A DNA stretch of 64,000 nt from an uncultured Spirochaetaceae bacterium (GCA_944389065.1 CALXKZ010000074.1:1-64000), one strand, 5' to 3'. Shown: positions 35,404 through 43,848, counted from the stretch's first letter. The notes: generated from the sequence alone by a model not told the origin. Numbers and translations: made by a program.

Positions 35404-35506
35404 GGCAACCAACCCCTGAGCCATTGCTCAACCAGCTGATTGCCACTTTTCATTGATGGTCTGGAGACCCACTCCACTGTCGGCTTTTGCCGCTCAATGG
35501 TCCAGA
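35404..35506 (-). ncRNA. Structured trailer or small RNA after initiator tRNA (candidate)
   Basis: On the minus strand two hairpins follow the tRNA. The first pairs TCTGGA with TCCAGA (35501-35506 with 35460-35465) around an inner CGGC-AAAA-GCCG. The second pairs GGCAA with TTGCC (35440-35444 with 35404-35408) around TGAGC/GCTCA. It is followed by pyrimidine-rich TTTCCTTTT. It may only be a terminator. An open frame running through it is an artefact of the tRNA. Confidence 0.35.
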
Positions 35507-35518
35507 TTACACCTAATT

Positions 35519-35591
35519 TAGCAGGGGCAGGACTCGAACCTGCGACCTCCGGGTTATGAGCCCGACGAGCTGCCAACTGCTCTACCCTACG
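35519..35591 (-). tRNA. Initiator tRNA-fMet (anticodon CAT)
   Basis: A 73-base cloverleaf with anticodon loop CTCATAA. Three consecutive G-C pairs close the anticodon stem (GGG/CCC), the hallmark of initiator tRNA. Positions 1 and 72 are C and U and cannot form a Watson-Crick pair, which also fits an initiator, although C-A is more usual. CCA is not encoded. Confidence 0.92.
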
Positions 35592-35605
35592 TCGATTTCT
35601 CTAAG

Positions 35606-35634
35606 AATATAAAGGTTTTATTGAATCATGTCAA
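35606..35634 (-). promoter_or_regulatory. Promoter of initiator tRNA
   Basis: On the minus strand TTGACA (35629-35634), 17-bp spacer and TATATT (35606-35611), 14 bases before the mature 5' end. Confidence 0.8.
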
Positions 35635-35666
35635 TTGTGTCTGAACCTATTGCAGGAAGAAAATCC

Positions 35667-36221
35667 TCAAGGGTGAAGATCGCACTCCTTTCCATGTGCA
35701 TTGATGACCCCTATGGCCTGAAGATAGGCATATACGGTAGTTGACCCTATGAACTTCATTCCTCGTTTTCTTAAATCCATGGAAATCATATCGGAAAGAG
35801 GAGACCGAGTCCTCTGTGTATAGTCCTCAGCAATAATCTTACCCCCTGAGAAACTCCAGATGTAAGCATCGAATGATCCATGCTCCTTCTGGATTTCCAG
35901 GAATACACGTGCATTTGAAACCGCGGCTTCTATCTTCTGCCTGTTCCTTATGATTCCCGGATTGGAAAGGAGATCCTGGCATTTCCCCTTCCCGTATTCT
36001 GCGATCTTAGCTGCATCGAATCCATCGAAGGCCTCACGGAAAGCCTCTCGTTTATTGAGGATGCACTCCCATGAAAGACCTGATTGGAAGAACTCCAGGA
36101 AAAGATACTCAAAGAGCTTTCTGTCCGAATGCTCTGGTCTCCCCCATTCCTCATCATGGTATCTGACATACAGAGGATTCTTCAGATTCAGATAAGCACA
36201 CCGGTTATTTATCGCATTCAT
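35667..36221 (-). CDS. tag: DNA-3-methyladenine glycosylase I
   Basis: A 184-residue Tag/TagI base-excision enzyme removing 3-methyladenine. Signatures are the N-terminal zinc-site cysteine (RCAYLN; the E. coli start is similar), YHDEEWGRPEHSDRKLFE (about 19-36), FQSGLSWECILNKR and the C-terminal GVINAHGKECDLHP, which supplies histidine and cysteine zinc ligands. I set the ATG at 36221, since upstream codons add only non-conserved sequence. It is divergent from an AlkD-like gene, giving a small alkylation-repair pair. Confidence 0.92.
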   Translation of the reverse strand: MNAINNRCAYLNLKNPLYVRYHDEEWGRPEHSDRKLFEYLFLEFFQSGLSWECILNKREAFREAFDGFDAAKIAEYGKGKCQDLLSNPGIIRNRQKIEAAVSNARVFLEIQKEHGSFDAYIWSFSGGKIIAEDYTQRTRSPLSDMISMDLRKRGMKFIGSTTVYAYLQAIGVINAHGKECDLHP

Positions 36222-36229
36222 ATTAAGTG

Positions 36230-36263
36230 AGATTATCATAAGTGCCATGCTTTGTGATAATCT
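36230..36263. promoter_or_regulatory. Symmetric divergent promoter between tag and the LUD gene
   Basis: A perfect inverted repeat AGATTATCA/TGATAATCT (36230-36238 and 36255-36263). Each arm, read outward, is an extended -10 (TG-A-TAATCT). The minus copy ends eight bases before the tag start. The plus copy precedes a leader with GGAGG. Confidence 0.55.
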
Positions 36264-36281
36264 TTCATTGGAGGTACCTCT

Positions 36282-36917
36282 ATGGATGCAAATAAGAAGA
36301 AGGCTATGCAAGGAAGAGTGAAGAAAACGCTCGAAGCCCTTGAACGCAATGGTATGAATGCAGTCTATGTCAATGACAAGGAAGAAGCACTTACGCTTGT
36401 GAAGAGCCTTGTACCAGAAGGAGCATATACAGCAACAGGCGGCTCTGTGACATTAAGCGAAACAGGAATAATGGATTACCTTAAGTCAGAGACAGACTGG
36501 CACAAAGAATACAGGGACGCATATAATGCATCTTTCTATCTGGTATCAGCCAATGCAATTACCGAGCATGGGGAGATGTATGAGGTTGATGGAACATCCA
36601 ACAGGGTATCAGCGATGCTCTATGGTCCGGAGAAGGTCATTGTAGTTGCAGGCATCAACAAGCTGGTGCCAGATCTCCGGAGCGCTGTTGTACGTGTAAA
36701 GACAGAAGCCGCTCCTGCAAATTGCATAAGGCTTTCATATGACACACCGTGTGCCAAGACCGGTGAGTGCGTCTCTCCCTGCTTTGATGAGGATCACATG
36801 GGATCCGTTGGCTGTCAGACTGATGGAAGGATCTGCTGTGGCTTCGTCGTATTCGCCAAGCAGAAGCAGAAAGGAAGGATAACCGTGATCATCGTAGGAG
36901 AGGATCTTGGATACTGA
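36282..36917 (+). CDS. LUD-domain (LutC/DUF162-like) protein
   Basis: A 211-residue LUD-domain protein. The N-terminal helical cap is followed by TATGGSVTLSETG (about 50-62), NAITEHGEMYEVDGTSNRV (about 90-108) and KVIVVAGINKLVPDL. A C-terminal cysteine group (CAKTGEC, then later CC) is like that of related proteins that may bind a metal. Homologues work in lactate utilisation, but many stand-alone members have no known reaction. The start follows GGAGG. It overlaps the AlkD-like gene by 11 bases. Confidence 0.85.
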   Translation: MDANKKKAMQGRVKKTLEALERNGMNAVYVNDKEEALTLVKSLVPEGAYTATGGSVTLSETGIMDYLKSETDWHKEYRDAYNASFYLVSANAITEHGEMYEVDGTSNRVSAMLYGPEKVIVVAGINKLVPDLRSAVVRVKTEAAPANCIRLSYDTPCAKTGECVSPCFDEDHMGSVGCQTDGRICCGFVVFAKQKQKGRITVIIVGEDLGY

Positions 36918-37512
36918 TGCTCTATACGAAGGCCTTGCAAGCGAAAGCTTCAGGGCATTCAGCGAGAAGATCTCCAAAGACCACCGCTATCCAGTAAAAG
37001 GCGTGAGGATCCCGGATCTGAGAAAACTTGCAAAAACCATTGATGACGCATCATTCCCCATCCGATACCATGAGGATATCATACTCAGAGGCCTTCAGAT
37101 CGGAGGATGGAAGAAGCCTTTCCATGAAAAAGCAGCTGCGCTCGATGAACTCTTACCGCATATGTCAGCCTGGGATCATTCAGATGCGGCAGCTTCCTCT
37201 CTCCGTATACGGAAGGGTGAAGAAGACGAAGCACTGGGATACTTTCTTCCCCTTCTTGACGACAACCGGGTATTTGTCCGCCGTACAGCAATCGTCTTTC
37301 TGATGTCGCACAGGAAGCTCTATGACAGGAAAATGCTTCTGGATGCGATCACTGCTTCCGATAGCGATGACTACTACATATCAATGGCAGTAGCCTGGGC
37401 ACTCTCCTCCTTCTATATCGATGATGAAAGCACAGAAGAGTACTTCGGGAAAGTATCAGAAGCCACGAGGAAAAGAGCCCTGCAGAAGATAAAAGATTCC
37501 AGAAGGTGTTGA
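36907..37512 (+). CDS. AlkD-like DNA alkylation repair protein
   Basis: A 201-residue HEAT-like-repeat protein of the AlkD/AlkC group. GVRIPDLRKLAKTI (about 32-45), the central W-x-x-x-F motif (GGWKKPFHEKAAALDE) and FVRRTAIVFLM mark the helical repeats that cradle damaged DNA. Members excise bulky or cationic N3/N7-alkyl purines. The start is TTG, set by AGGAG upstream and by the family N-terminus. An ATG nearby is out of frame. The stop overlaps the trpB -35 element. Confidence 0.82.
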   Translation: MDTDALYEGLASESFRAFSEKISKDHRYPVKGVRIPDLRKLAKTIDDASFPIRYHEDIILRGLQIGGWKKPFHEKAAALDELLPHMSAWDHSDAAASSLRIRKGEEDEALGYFLPLLDDNRVFVRRTAIVFLMSHRKLYDRKMLLDAITASDSDDYYISMAVAWALSSFYIDDESTEEYFGKVSEATRKRALQKIKDSRRC

Positions 37513-37553
37513 CATGCGTTTCTTTTTGTAGTAGCGTTACTGTACAACGTAAC
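37509..37553 (+). promoter_or_regulatory. trpB promoter with small dyad
   Basis: TTGACA (37509-37514), 17-bp spacer and a weak TAGCGT (37532-37537). A short inverted repeat GTTAC/GTAAC (37536-37540 and 37549-37553) overlaps the -10 and the expected start, which would fit an operator. Confidence 0.5.
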
Positions 37554-37566
37554 ACGGAGGAAACAT

Positions 37567-38859
37567 ATGAATCTTGTCAACAAAGCTATCAATACAGAGA
37601 ATCTGCCGGATAAGAACGGATATTTCGGAGAGTATGGCGGTGCATATCTTCCACCAGCACTTGAGAAAGTGATGAAGGATGTGGAGAAAGCCTACGAGGA
37701 GATCTCTTCCGATCCCACATTCATCAGTGAACTCAAGGAGCTCAATGAACATTATACAGGACGGCCAAGCCCTGTATACCACGCAAAGAGGCTGTCAAAA
37801 GCAGCAGGAGGCGCTGAGATCTATCTCAAGAGGGAGGATCTCAACCATACAGGAGCGCACAAGATCAACCACTGTCTTGGTGAGGCTCTCCTTGCTAAAC
37901 GCATGGGCAAGAAGAAGATCATAGCAGAGACAGGAGCGGGGCAGCACGGAGTTGCGCTTGCAACAGCTGCAGCGCTTCTTGGCCTTGATTGCGATATCTA
38001 CATGGGGGCAATCGATGTGAAGAAGGAAGCTCCCAATGTATCAAGGATGAAGGTGCTTGGGGCACACGTAGTTTCAGTTGAGAGCGGCACAAAGACACTG
38101 AAAGATGCGGTAGATGCTGCATTTGCAGCCTATCTTGCGGATCCGGTGACACAGATCTACTGCATCGGATCGGTTGTCGGCCCGCATCCTTTCCCTGCTA
38201 TGGTCCGCGACTTCCAGTCAATCATCGGAATAGAGGCCAGAGAACAGATGCTATCCTATGCAGGATCCCTTCCGGATGCCGTAGTCGCATGTGTTGGAGG
38301 AGGCTCAAATGCAATGGGGATCTTCTCTGCATTCCTTGAAGACAGGGACACAGCACTGTATGGCGTGGAACCAGCTGGCAAAGGACTTGATACAGGCATG
38401 CATGCCGCGACTATATCAAAGGGAACAGTCGGAATACTCCATGGTTTCAGGTCACTTGTGCTCCAGGATAAGGATGGAGAGCCGCTTCCTGTTTACTCAA
38501 TCGCATCCGGACTGGACTACCCTGGCGTAGGACCTCAGCATAGCTATCTGCACTCAATCGGCAGAGTGAACTACAAAACAGCGACTGACAGGGAAGCTGT
38601 CGAAGCTTTCTATGCTCTTTCAAGGATGGAAGGCATAATCCCGGCACTCGAGTCATCGCACGCTGTAGCATATGCAGTGAAGCTTGCCAGGGAGCTTGGG
38701 AATGGAAAGAAGATACTTGTCAATCTCTCCGGACGCGGAGATAAGGATATAGACTTTGTAATGGAACATTATCCTTTGACAGAGTATGAACCTGGAGAAG
38801 AGGATAAAAACGGCGGATACGAGGAATTCCTCAGGCACATCGGCGGCGAGAAGAATTAA
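37567..38859 (+). CDS. trpB: Tryptophan synthase beta chain (TrpB1 type), stand-alone
   Basis: A 430-residue PLP enzyme condensing indole with serine to make tryptophan. The PLP lysine lies in [14 protein letters not shown] (about 93-106), the catalytic glutamate in AETGAGQHG (about 119-127), and the glycine loop is [10 protein letters not shown]. The sequence is of the canonical beta-chain (TrpB1) type, yet no trpA or other trp gene lies nearby. With trpA absent it would salvage free indole. The C-terminus extends about 20 acidic residues beyond the usual end. The start follows GGAGG. The stop abuts that of yitT. Confidence 0.93.
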   Translation: MNLVNKAINTENLPDKNGYFGEYGGAYLPPALEKVMKDVEKAYEEISSDPTFISELKELNEHYTGRPSPVYHAKRLSKAAGGAEIYLKREDLNHTGAHKINHCLGEALLAKRMGKKKIIAETGAGQHGVALATAAALLGLDCDIYMGAIDVKKEAPNVSRMKVLGAHVVSVESGTKTLKDAVDAAFAAYLADPVTQIYCIGSVVGPHPFPAMVRDFQSIIGIEAREQMLSYAGSLPDAVVACVGGGSNAMGIFSAFLEDRDTALYGVEPAGKGLDTGMHAATISKGTVGILHGFRSLVLQDKDGEPLPVYSIASGLDYPGVGPQHSYLHSIGRVNYKTATDREAVEAFYALSRMEGIIPALESSHAVAYAVKLARELGNGKKILVNLSGRGDKDIDFVMEHYPLTEYEPGEEDKNGGYEEFLRHIGGEKN

Positions 38860-39768
38860 TCAATCCCTGTTGGGCGCAATCCTGTTTATAGGGATGAAGC
38901 CCTTTCCTATTACCTCATATGCCTCGGTGATGAATACAAAAGCCGAGGCATCTGATTCCTTTATTATCCTGAGAAGCGTATTGAGCTGGTTATTAGGCAC
39001 TATCACAAGAAGCATCTGATGTTCCTTTGCGGTGTAGATGCCGCTGCCCCTGAAGATCGTTCCGCCACGCTTCAGCTTCGATATCACATCCTGTGCGATG
39101 ACTGTTATGCGGTCATCAGAGAGGATGTATACAGCCTTTGCCAGATTCGTTCCCACCCCCATCATCACATAGTTTGTCATCTGAGCAGATATATACATTG
39201 CGATTATGGCAAAAAGTATCGCCTGGAAGCCGAAGAATATGCCGCCGCATGTCACAACAACTGCATTGATTGAGAATGAGACAGTTCCTATCGATATGGG
39301 AAAGAAATGCGTGACAATCTGGGATACTATATCAGTACCGCCTGTATTGCTGCCGCTCTTCATCGTAAGCCCCACACCGATTCCCATAAGGCATCCACCG
39401 AAGATAGCTGAAAGGAGGATGTTTATCGGCTCAGAGTAGTCCAGAAAACCCTTATAATCCGTAATATTCCCTATCAGCGAGGTCCATAAGGAAAGCATTA
39501 TGGACCCGATCAGCGTCCTTATGCCATAGCGCCAGCCGAATACCTTCATGCCGAAAAGAACAATAGGGATGTTTATGCACATCATCACCATACCCTGATC
39601 CAGACCGAAGACATAATAGAATATGGTACCGATACCAGTTGCACCTCCACCTGTGATGTGTGCAGGTGTATAGAATACTGTTGCAGCGATGGCGGCAATA
39701 GCCGTACCGATGATAAGGAAGATATAATCCCTGACGCTTGAGAATATACGGAATCCGTGTGCAGCCAT
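38860..39768 (-). CDS. YitT-family membrane protein (DUF161/DUF2179)
   Basis: 302 residues. Five or six hydrophobic helices include the family motif HITGGGATGIGTIFYY and SGSNTGGTDIVSQI. They are followed by a C-terminal soluble DUF2179 domain with the GTIFRGSGIYTAKEHQMLL stretch. Function unknown, possibly a sensor or transporter of the membrane. I moved the start to the ATG at 39768, 51 bases inside the longest frame, because a promoter (TTGAGG-N17-TATCAT) ends six bases before it. The longer frame would begin with TTG and include the uxu terminator. Confidence 0.85.
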   Translation of the reverse strand: MAAHGFRIFSSVRDYIFLIIGTAIAAIAATVFYTPAHITGGGATGIGTIFYYVFGLDQGMVMMCINIPIVLFGMKVFGWRYGIRTLIGSIMLSLWTSLIGNITDYKGFLDYSEPINILLSAIFGGCLMGIGVGLTMKSGSNTGGTDIVSQIVTHFFPISIGTVSFSINAVVVTCGGIFFGFQAILFAIIAMYISAQMTNYVMMGVGTNLAKAVYILSDDRITVIAQDVISKLKRGGTIFRGSGIYTAKEHQMLLVIVPNNQLNTLLRIIKESDASAFVFITEAYEVIGKGFIPINRIAPNRD

Positions 39769-39774
39769 AGAGAA

Positions 39775-39803
39775 ATGATAAGGCATCCCGGAGGATGCCT
39801 CAA
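39775..39803 (-). promoter_or_regulatory. yitT promoter coinciding with the uxu terminator hairpin
   Basis: On the minus strand TTGAGG (39798-39803), 17-bp spacer and TATCAT (39775-39780). The spacer is nearly the whole of a perfect 8-bp hairpin (39781-39788 with 39793-39800), followed by TATCATTTCTC, which would terminate the uxu transcript. Confidence 0.6.
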
Positions 39804-39811
39804 TATCAATA

Positions 39812-41416
39812 TCAGCCAACTACGCCATGAAGCGTTTCGCGGACAGCTCCTGGCCCTTCGATCATCGACTTGAAATATCCAAGAACCATGTCAGCAAGCC
39901 CGGTCTCGAAAAGATCGACCCCGAAGATCTTCTGATTGGAAAGAATCCCATTCAGCTGATCCAGGCTTCCTTCATACCCAAGCCCTATTCCGCTCAGAGC
40001 TTCTCTGGCATACGGAAGAAGAGGATCTGATGATGGCTCGAAAGCAGCACCATTATCATCGATGCCCATTGCATACCTGAGCCATGCAGCATAAACAAGA
40101 GGAATGCACTTCAGATCCTTGATTGAGAGCTTGTCGGAGGCAAGATAGGCCTTGATTGTCTCTCCGAAGCGGATAGGAAGCTTCTGGGAGGTATCTGTTG
40201 CAATACGCTGAGGTGTATCCGGCATGAACGGATTCGGAATCCTTATGTTGACAACCTCGTCAATGAACTTCTCCGGATTGATGATGCCAGGATTGACAAC
40301 CACAGGAAGGCCTTCCTTATAACCGATTGTCTTCACAAGCTTCACCAGGTCCTCATCCTTCATCTCATCGGCAATCAATGTATAGCCGAGAAGACAGCCG
40401 AAGACAGCAAGAGCTGTATGCAGAGGATTGAGACATGTGCAGACCTTCATCTTCTCAACCTTGTTCACAGTCTCCCTGTCTGTAAAGTAAACACCGGCAT
40501 TCTCAAGAGCGGGCCTGCCATTCGGGAAGCTATCCTCTATAACAAGATATTCGCACTCCTCCGCATTCACGAAAGAAGCAATATATGTATGCTTGTCTGT
40601 GACAACGGTATCTGTATCCTCATAGCCATCTGCAGCAAGCATCGAGGCAACGCTCTTATCCGGGCGCGGGGTGATCTTATCGATCATTGACCATGGATAG
40701 GAAACCTTCGAGGAATTCACATACTCCTCAAACCCTTTCTCGACAAGACCTGCCTTGCACCACTCACCTGCGATTGTGGTTATTGCAGCCTGCACCTTCT
40801 CTCCATTATGAGAGCAGTTATCCATTGATACGAGAGCAATAGGATATGCACCGGCTTTATAGCGCATCAGAAGAAGCTCAGCAAGACGGGAAAGGAACAT
40901 CGAGCATTTGCCTGGGCCTTCTGCAAAGTCATGGACATAACCCTTGAGGAATGCTCCTGATGGATCCTTAAGGGCATAGCCCTTCTCTGTGATTGTAAAG
41001 GAAACCATCTGCAATGATGGAGATGTGAAGACTTCTCCGAATCTCTTCCATGCATCAGCAAACTGATAATCGCAGGGATAAGCCTCTGTAACAGATCCTA
41101 CGATCTCCTTATCGATTGATCCATTTGCCTTAAGAGTCACAAGGAGCGTGAGCCTATCATACTTATCATAGATATCTGTGATGATATCGTAATCGAAACC
41201 TTCTCCGACTATGATGCCCTTATCTGTCAGGCCCTTCTCGATGAGGATCTGATCCAGCCTTGCAGGAAAGCCACGGAAGATGTTGCCCGCGCCGAAATGC
41301 ACCCATACAGGTTCCTTATGCGTGGCTTTCTCAATACTGTTTCTGTCATAATCAAAGAGCTTATAGCCTTTCTCCTTCCATTCAGGGCTTCTGAGCCCTT
41401 CATTGCTTAGTTTCAT
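39812..41416 (-). CDS. uxuB: Fructuronate reductase / mannitol-dehydrogenase family
   Basis: A 534-residue polyol-type NAD(P)-dependent dehydrogenase. Next to uxuA it should interconvert D-fructuronate and D-mannonate in hexuronate breakdown. The nucleotide-binding start is VHFGAGNIFRGF (about 39-50). The active-site region is VSMDNCSHNGEKV (with the catalytic lysine) and the later CLNPLHTALAVFGC stretch. I chose the ATG at 41416, preceded by AAGAAGG, rather than a TTG two codons upstream. It is last in the operon uxuA-gntR-uxuB. Confidence 0.92.
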   Translation of the reverse strand: MKLSNEGLRSPEWKEKGYKLFDYDRNSIEKATHKEPVWVHFGAGNIFRGFPARLDQILIEKGLTDKGIIVGEGFDYDIITDIYDKYDRLTLLVTLKANGSIDKEIVGSVTEAYPCDYQFADAWKRFGEVFTSPSLQMVSFTITEKGYALKDPSGAFLKGYVHDFAEGPGKCSMFLSRLAELLLMRYKAGAYPIALVSMDNCSHNGEKVQAAITTIAGEWCKAGLVEKGFEEYVNSSKVSYPWSMIDKITPRPDKSVASMLAADGYEDTDTVVTDKHTYIASFVNAEECEYLVIEDSFPNGRPALENAGVYFTDRETVNKVEKMKVCTCLNPLHTALAVFGCLLGYTLIADEMKDEDLVKLVKTIGYKEGLPVVVNPGIINPEKFIDEVVNIRIPNPFMPDTPQRIATDTSQKLPIRFGETIKAYLASDKLSIKDLKCIPLVYAAWLRYAMGIDDNGAAFEPSSDPLLPYAREALSGIGLGYEGSLDQLNGILSNQKIFGVDLFETGLADMVLGYFKSMIEGPGAVRETLHGVVG

Positions 41417-41418
41417 AA

Positions 41419-42087
41419 TCAACCTTCTTTGTAAATGAAATACTCGGGATGAGCCTCAATGATGGCTTTTGACTCATACCGGAGCTTTGAGAGATGCTCG
41501 GCTTCTATTGCCAGAGCACTATCGAAATCATGGGTAGAAAGCGCCTTTGCAATCGCCTGATGCTGTTCAAGATTAGTCTTCAGGATCTCATCCGATCCCA
41601 TTGAAAGAATACGCATCCTTCTATGGTTCGAAGTCTCGCGCAGTATCAGCTGCCAGATCCGGGAAAGCCCTGTAGCCTCAAAGAATATGGCATGCATATC
41701 ATCATCGGCATTGTAGAAACCTACTATATCGCCCGATTCAAGCGCTTCCTTCTGAAGTTCGATGAAGTACTCGATACGGGTTATATCAGAGCTTTTCATA
41801 TAGTCCTTGAAACGCTCAATGGCACTGCGCTCAAGAGCAAGGCGGAAGAAACGCTCATCCTCCACCTTTCCCAGATCGATTCTGGACACCCAGCATCCAC
41901 GCTGGGGCCTCATCACAACAAGCGCATCCGACCTCAGCCGCATCAGGGCATCGCGTACTGGAGAACGGGATACATCGAACCTTTCGGACACCTCCTGAGG
42001 GGATATCTCATCCCCGGGTTTTCTTCTGAGGAAGATTATCTCATTCTTGAGAGCATCATAGATCGTCTCGCTCGATGTTATCCTCAT
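41419..42087 (-). CDS. GntR-family (FadR/FCD) regulator of the uxu operon
   Basis: 222 residues. The N-terminal winged helix-turn-helix has EVSERFDVSRSPVRDALMRL (about 32-51), and the C-terminal FCD all-helical domain has metal-ligand histidines (DDDMHAIFF and the later SNHRRMR and QHQAIAKAL). Such regulators sense hexuronates or their aldonate products. Its gene sits between the two enzyme genes, two bases after uxuA, and very likely controls the palindrome upstream of uxuA. Confidence 0.9.
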   Translation of the reverse strand: MRITSSETIYDALKNEIIFLRRKPGDEISPQEVSERFDVSRSPVRDALMRLRSDALVVMRPQRGCWVSRIDLGKVEDERFFRLALERSAIERFKDYMKSSDITRIEYFIELQKEALESGDIVGFYNADDDMHAIFFEATGLSRIWQLILRETSNHRRMRILSMGSDEILKTNLEQHQAIAKALSTHDFDSALAIEAEHLSKLRYESKAIIEAHPEYFIYKEG

Positions 42088-42089
42088 CG

Positions 42090-43166
42090 CTATTTTAGCC
42101 TCTTCTCACTCTTGTCGATAGCTTCCCAGAGGCCGAGGATATACTCAGCGCCAAGAGCCCTGTCATAAAGACCATAGCCCGGCATTGATACCTCGCCCCA
42201 GATAGCTCTTCCATGATCCGGCCTGATCGGGCCATCGAATCCTGTCTCATAGAGGGCACGGACCATCTCATAGAGATCAAAGGAACCATCGGATGACAGA
42301 TGAGCGGCTTCTTCAAAGACACCAGGCTCAAAGTGATGGAGATTCCTGACATGAGCAAAGTGGATGCGTCCAGGAAGAGCACGGATGATTCCAGGAAGGT
42401 CATTCTTCGGATTCGATCCAAAGGATCCTGCACAGAACGTGAGGCCATTGAACGGAGAATCAACCGCCTTCATGACACGGAGAATCTTCTCCTTGGATGT
42501 GATGATCCTGGGCAGTCCGAATACGGGCCATGCCGGATCATCAGGATGGATAGCCATCTTTATGCCATGCTTCTCGCATACGGGCTGAATAGCCTTGAGG
42601 AAATATACAAGATTATTGAAAAGCGTCTCCTCATCCACATCCTTATATGCCTCAAAAAGCTCCTTGACATGCGAAAGCCTCTCCGGTTCCCATCCAGGCA
42701 TCACATAACCATTTGAATTATCATTTGTCTGATCGAAGAATGTCTGCGGATCGATTGAGTCCACGACCTTCTGATCATATGCGAGGACCGTTGCCCCATC
42801 AGGCCTGACCTTGGCAAGATCTGTCCTCGTCCAGTCGAATACAGGCATGAAGTTGTAGCAGACAAGCTTGATATCGCATGCGGCGAGATTCTCAAGAGTC
42901 CTGATGTAATTCTCGATGTATTTATCGCGTGTCGAACGCCCGATCTTTATATCATCATGGATATTGACGCTTTCGATACCAGCAATATTAAGACCTGCAT
43001 CCTCGACTTCCTTTTTCAACGCCTGGATCCTCTCCAGAGGCCAGAGCTCCCCTGCCGGGATATCATAAAGTGTCGTAATGACTCCAGTAACACCTGGAAC
43101 CTGTCTTATCTGCCATAGTTTGACTGAATCGAACTTATCGCCAAACCACCTCATTGTCATCTGCAT
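42090..43166 (-). CDS. uxuA: Mannonate dehydratase
   Basis: A 358-residue TIM-barrel enzyme converting D-mannonate to 2-keto-3-deoxygluconate. Conserved features are the N-terminal MTMRWFGDKFDSVKLWQIRQ, VCYNFMPVFDWTRTDL, the metal-site MAIHPDDPAWPVFGLPRI and HFAHVRN, and the late RPDHGRAIWGE. The ATG follows GAAGGAG. It is first in the operon. Confidence 0.95.
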   Translation of the reverse strand: MQMTMRWFGDKFDSVKLWQIRQVPGVTGVITTLYDIPAGELWPLERIQALKKEVEDAGLNIAGIESVNIHDDIKIGRSTRDKYIENYIRTLENLAACDIKLVCYNFMPVFDWTRTDLAKVRPDGATVLAYDQKVVDSIDPQTFFDQTNDNSNGYVMPGWEPERLSHVKELFEAYKDVDEETLFNNLVYFLKAIQPVCEKHGIKMAIHPDDPAWPVFGLPRIITSKEKILRVMKAVDSPFNGLTFCAGSFGSNPKNDLPGIIRALPGRIHFAHVRNLHHFEPGVFEEAAHLSSDGSFDLYEMVRALYETGFDGPIRPDHGRAIWGEVSMPGYGLYDRALGAEYILGLWEAIDKSEKRLK

Positions 43167-43186
43167 GGCAATCTCTCCTTCTGCAT

Positions 43187-43228
43187 CTAATATATTAGTA
43201 TATTAGTCTAGTATCCATTAACTGTAAA
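43187..43228 (-). promoter_or_regulatory. uxu promoter and palindromic operator
   Basis: On the minus strand TTTACA (43223-43228), 17-bp spacer and TAATAT (43200-43205). A perfect 12-bp palindrome CTAATATATTAG (43187-43198) lies directly downstream, and CTAATATA is also repeated across the -10. Likely target of the GntR protein. Confidence 0.7.
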
Positions 43229-43247
43229 GGAAAATCTCCAAAGATGG

Positions 43248-43278
43248 AGTCAAATAAAATCCGGCGCTTGGCCGGATT
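43248..43278 (-). terminator. Terminator of mscL
   Basis: On the minus strand an 8-bp stem AATCCGGC/GCCGGATT (43271-43278 with 43258-43265) is followed by TTATTTG. Confidence 0.82.
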
Positions 43279-43298
43279 GGATAAAGGCAGGATATTCC

Positions 43299-43724
43299 TT
43301 AATTGCTCTTCTTGAGAAGATCTCTGATCTCAGTAAGAAGCTGGATATCTGCAGGAGGAGCTGCAGGAGCTGCTGGCTTTGCCTCCTCTTCATGCTTCTT
43401 CAGATCATGAAGCTTGTTGAAGCCCTTCACTACGCAGAATACACAGAAAGCAATTACGATGAAGCTGATGATCGCATTGATGAAGATGCCGTATCTGATA
43501 GCGACTTCAGGATCAGCCTCTGTAGCTGCCTTGAGAACGATCTTGAGATCAGAGAAATCAATTCCTCCGATTGCAAGTCCAATGACAGGCATGATGATAT
43601 CATTGACAGCGGAAGTCACGATTGCTGTGAATGCAGCACCAACAACCATACCTACTGCCATATCGAGCACATTTCCACGTGCGATGAACTTTCTGAACTC
43701 AGCAAAGAATCCAGTGTCTTTCAT
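43299..43724 (-). CDS. mscL: Large-conductance mechanosensitive channel
   Basis: A 141-residue MscL that opens under membrane tension to release solutes on hypo-osmotic shock. The N-terminal helix and pore segment FRKFIARGNVLDMAVGMVVG (residues 10-29) are classic. TM2 lies about 78-102, and the C-terminal helical bundle begins near 125 after an alanine/proline linker. The length is normal. The ATG follows AAGGAA. Confidence 0.96.
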   Translation of the reverse strand: MKDTGFFAEFRKFIARGNVLDMAVGMVVGAAFTAIVTSAVNDIIMPVIGLAIGGIDFSDLKIVLKAATEADPEVAIRYGIFINAIISFIVIAFCVFCVVKGFNKLHDLKKHEEEAKPAAPAAPPADIQLLTEIRDLLKKSN

Positions 43725-43810
43725 GTTTATATTTCCTTATTTATTTAAGAATTCCTTGGTGAGTATATTGATTATCAAAGACTTTGGGAAGTACTGCTGC
43801 AAAATACATC

Positions 43811-43839
43811 TTCACACAATCTTCATATATCATTATGCT
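43811..43839 (+). promoter_or_regulatory. Promoter of the HTH/channel-like gene pair
   Basis: TTCACA (43811-43816), 17-bp spacer and TATGCT (43834-43839), nine bases before the ATG at 43849. No Shine-Dalgarno, so the leader would be at most two or three bases. Confidence 0.5.
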
Positions 43840-43848
43840 TGATGCCTT

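Noticed and set aside
35385-35576. Short minus-strand open frame across tRNA-fMet
   Set aside because: Its N-terminus is a translated tRNA, a common annotation artefact.
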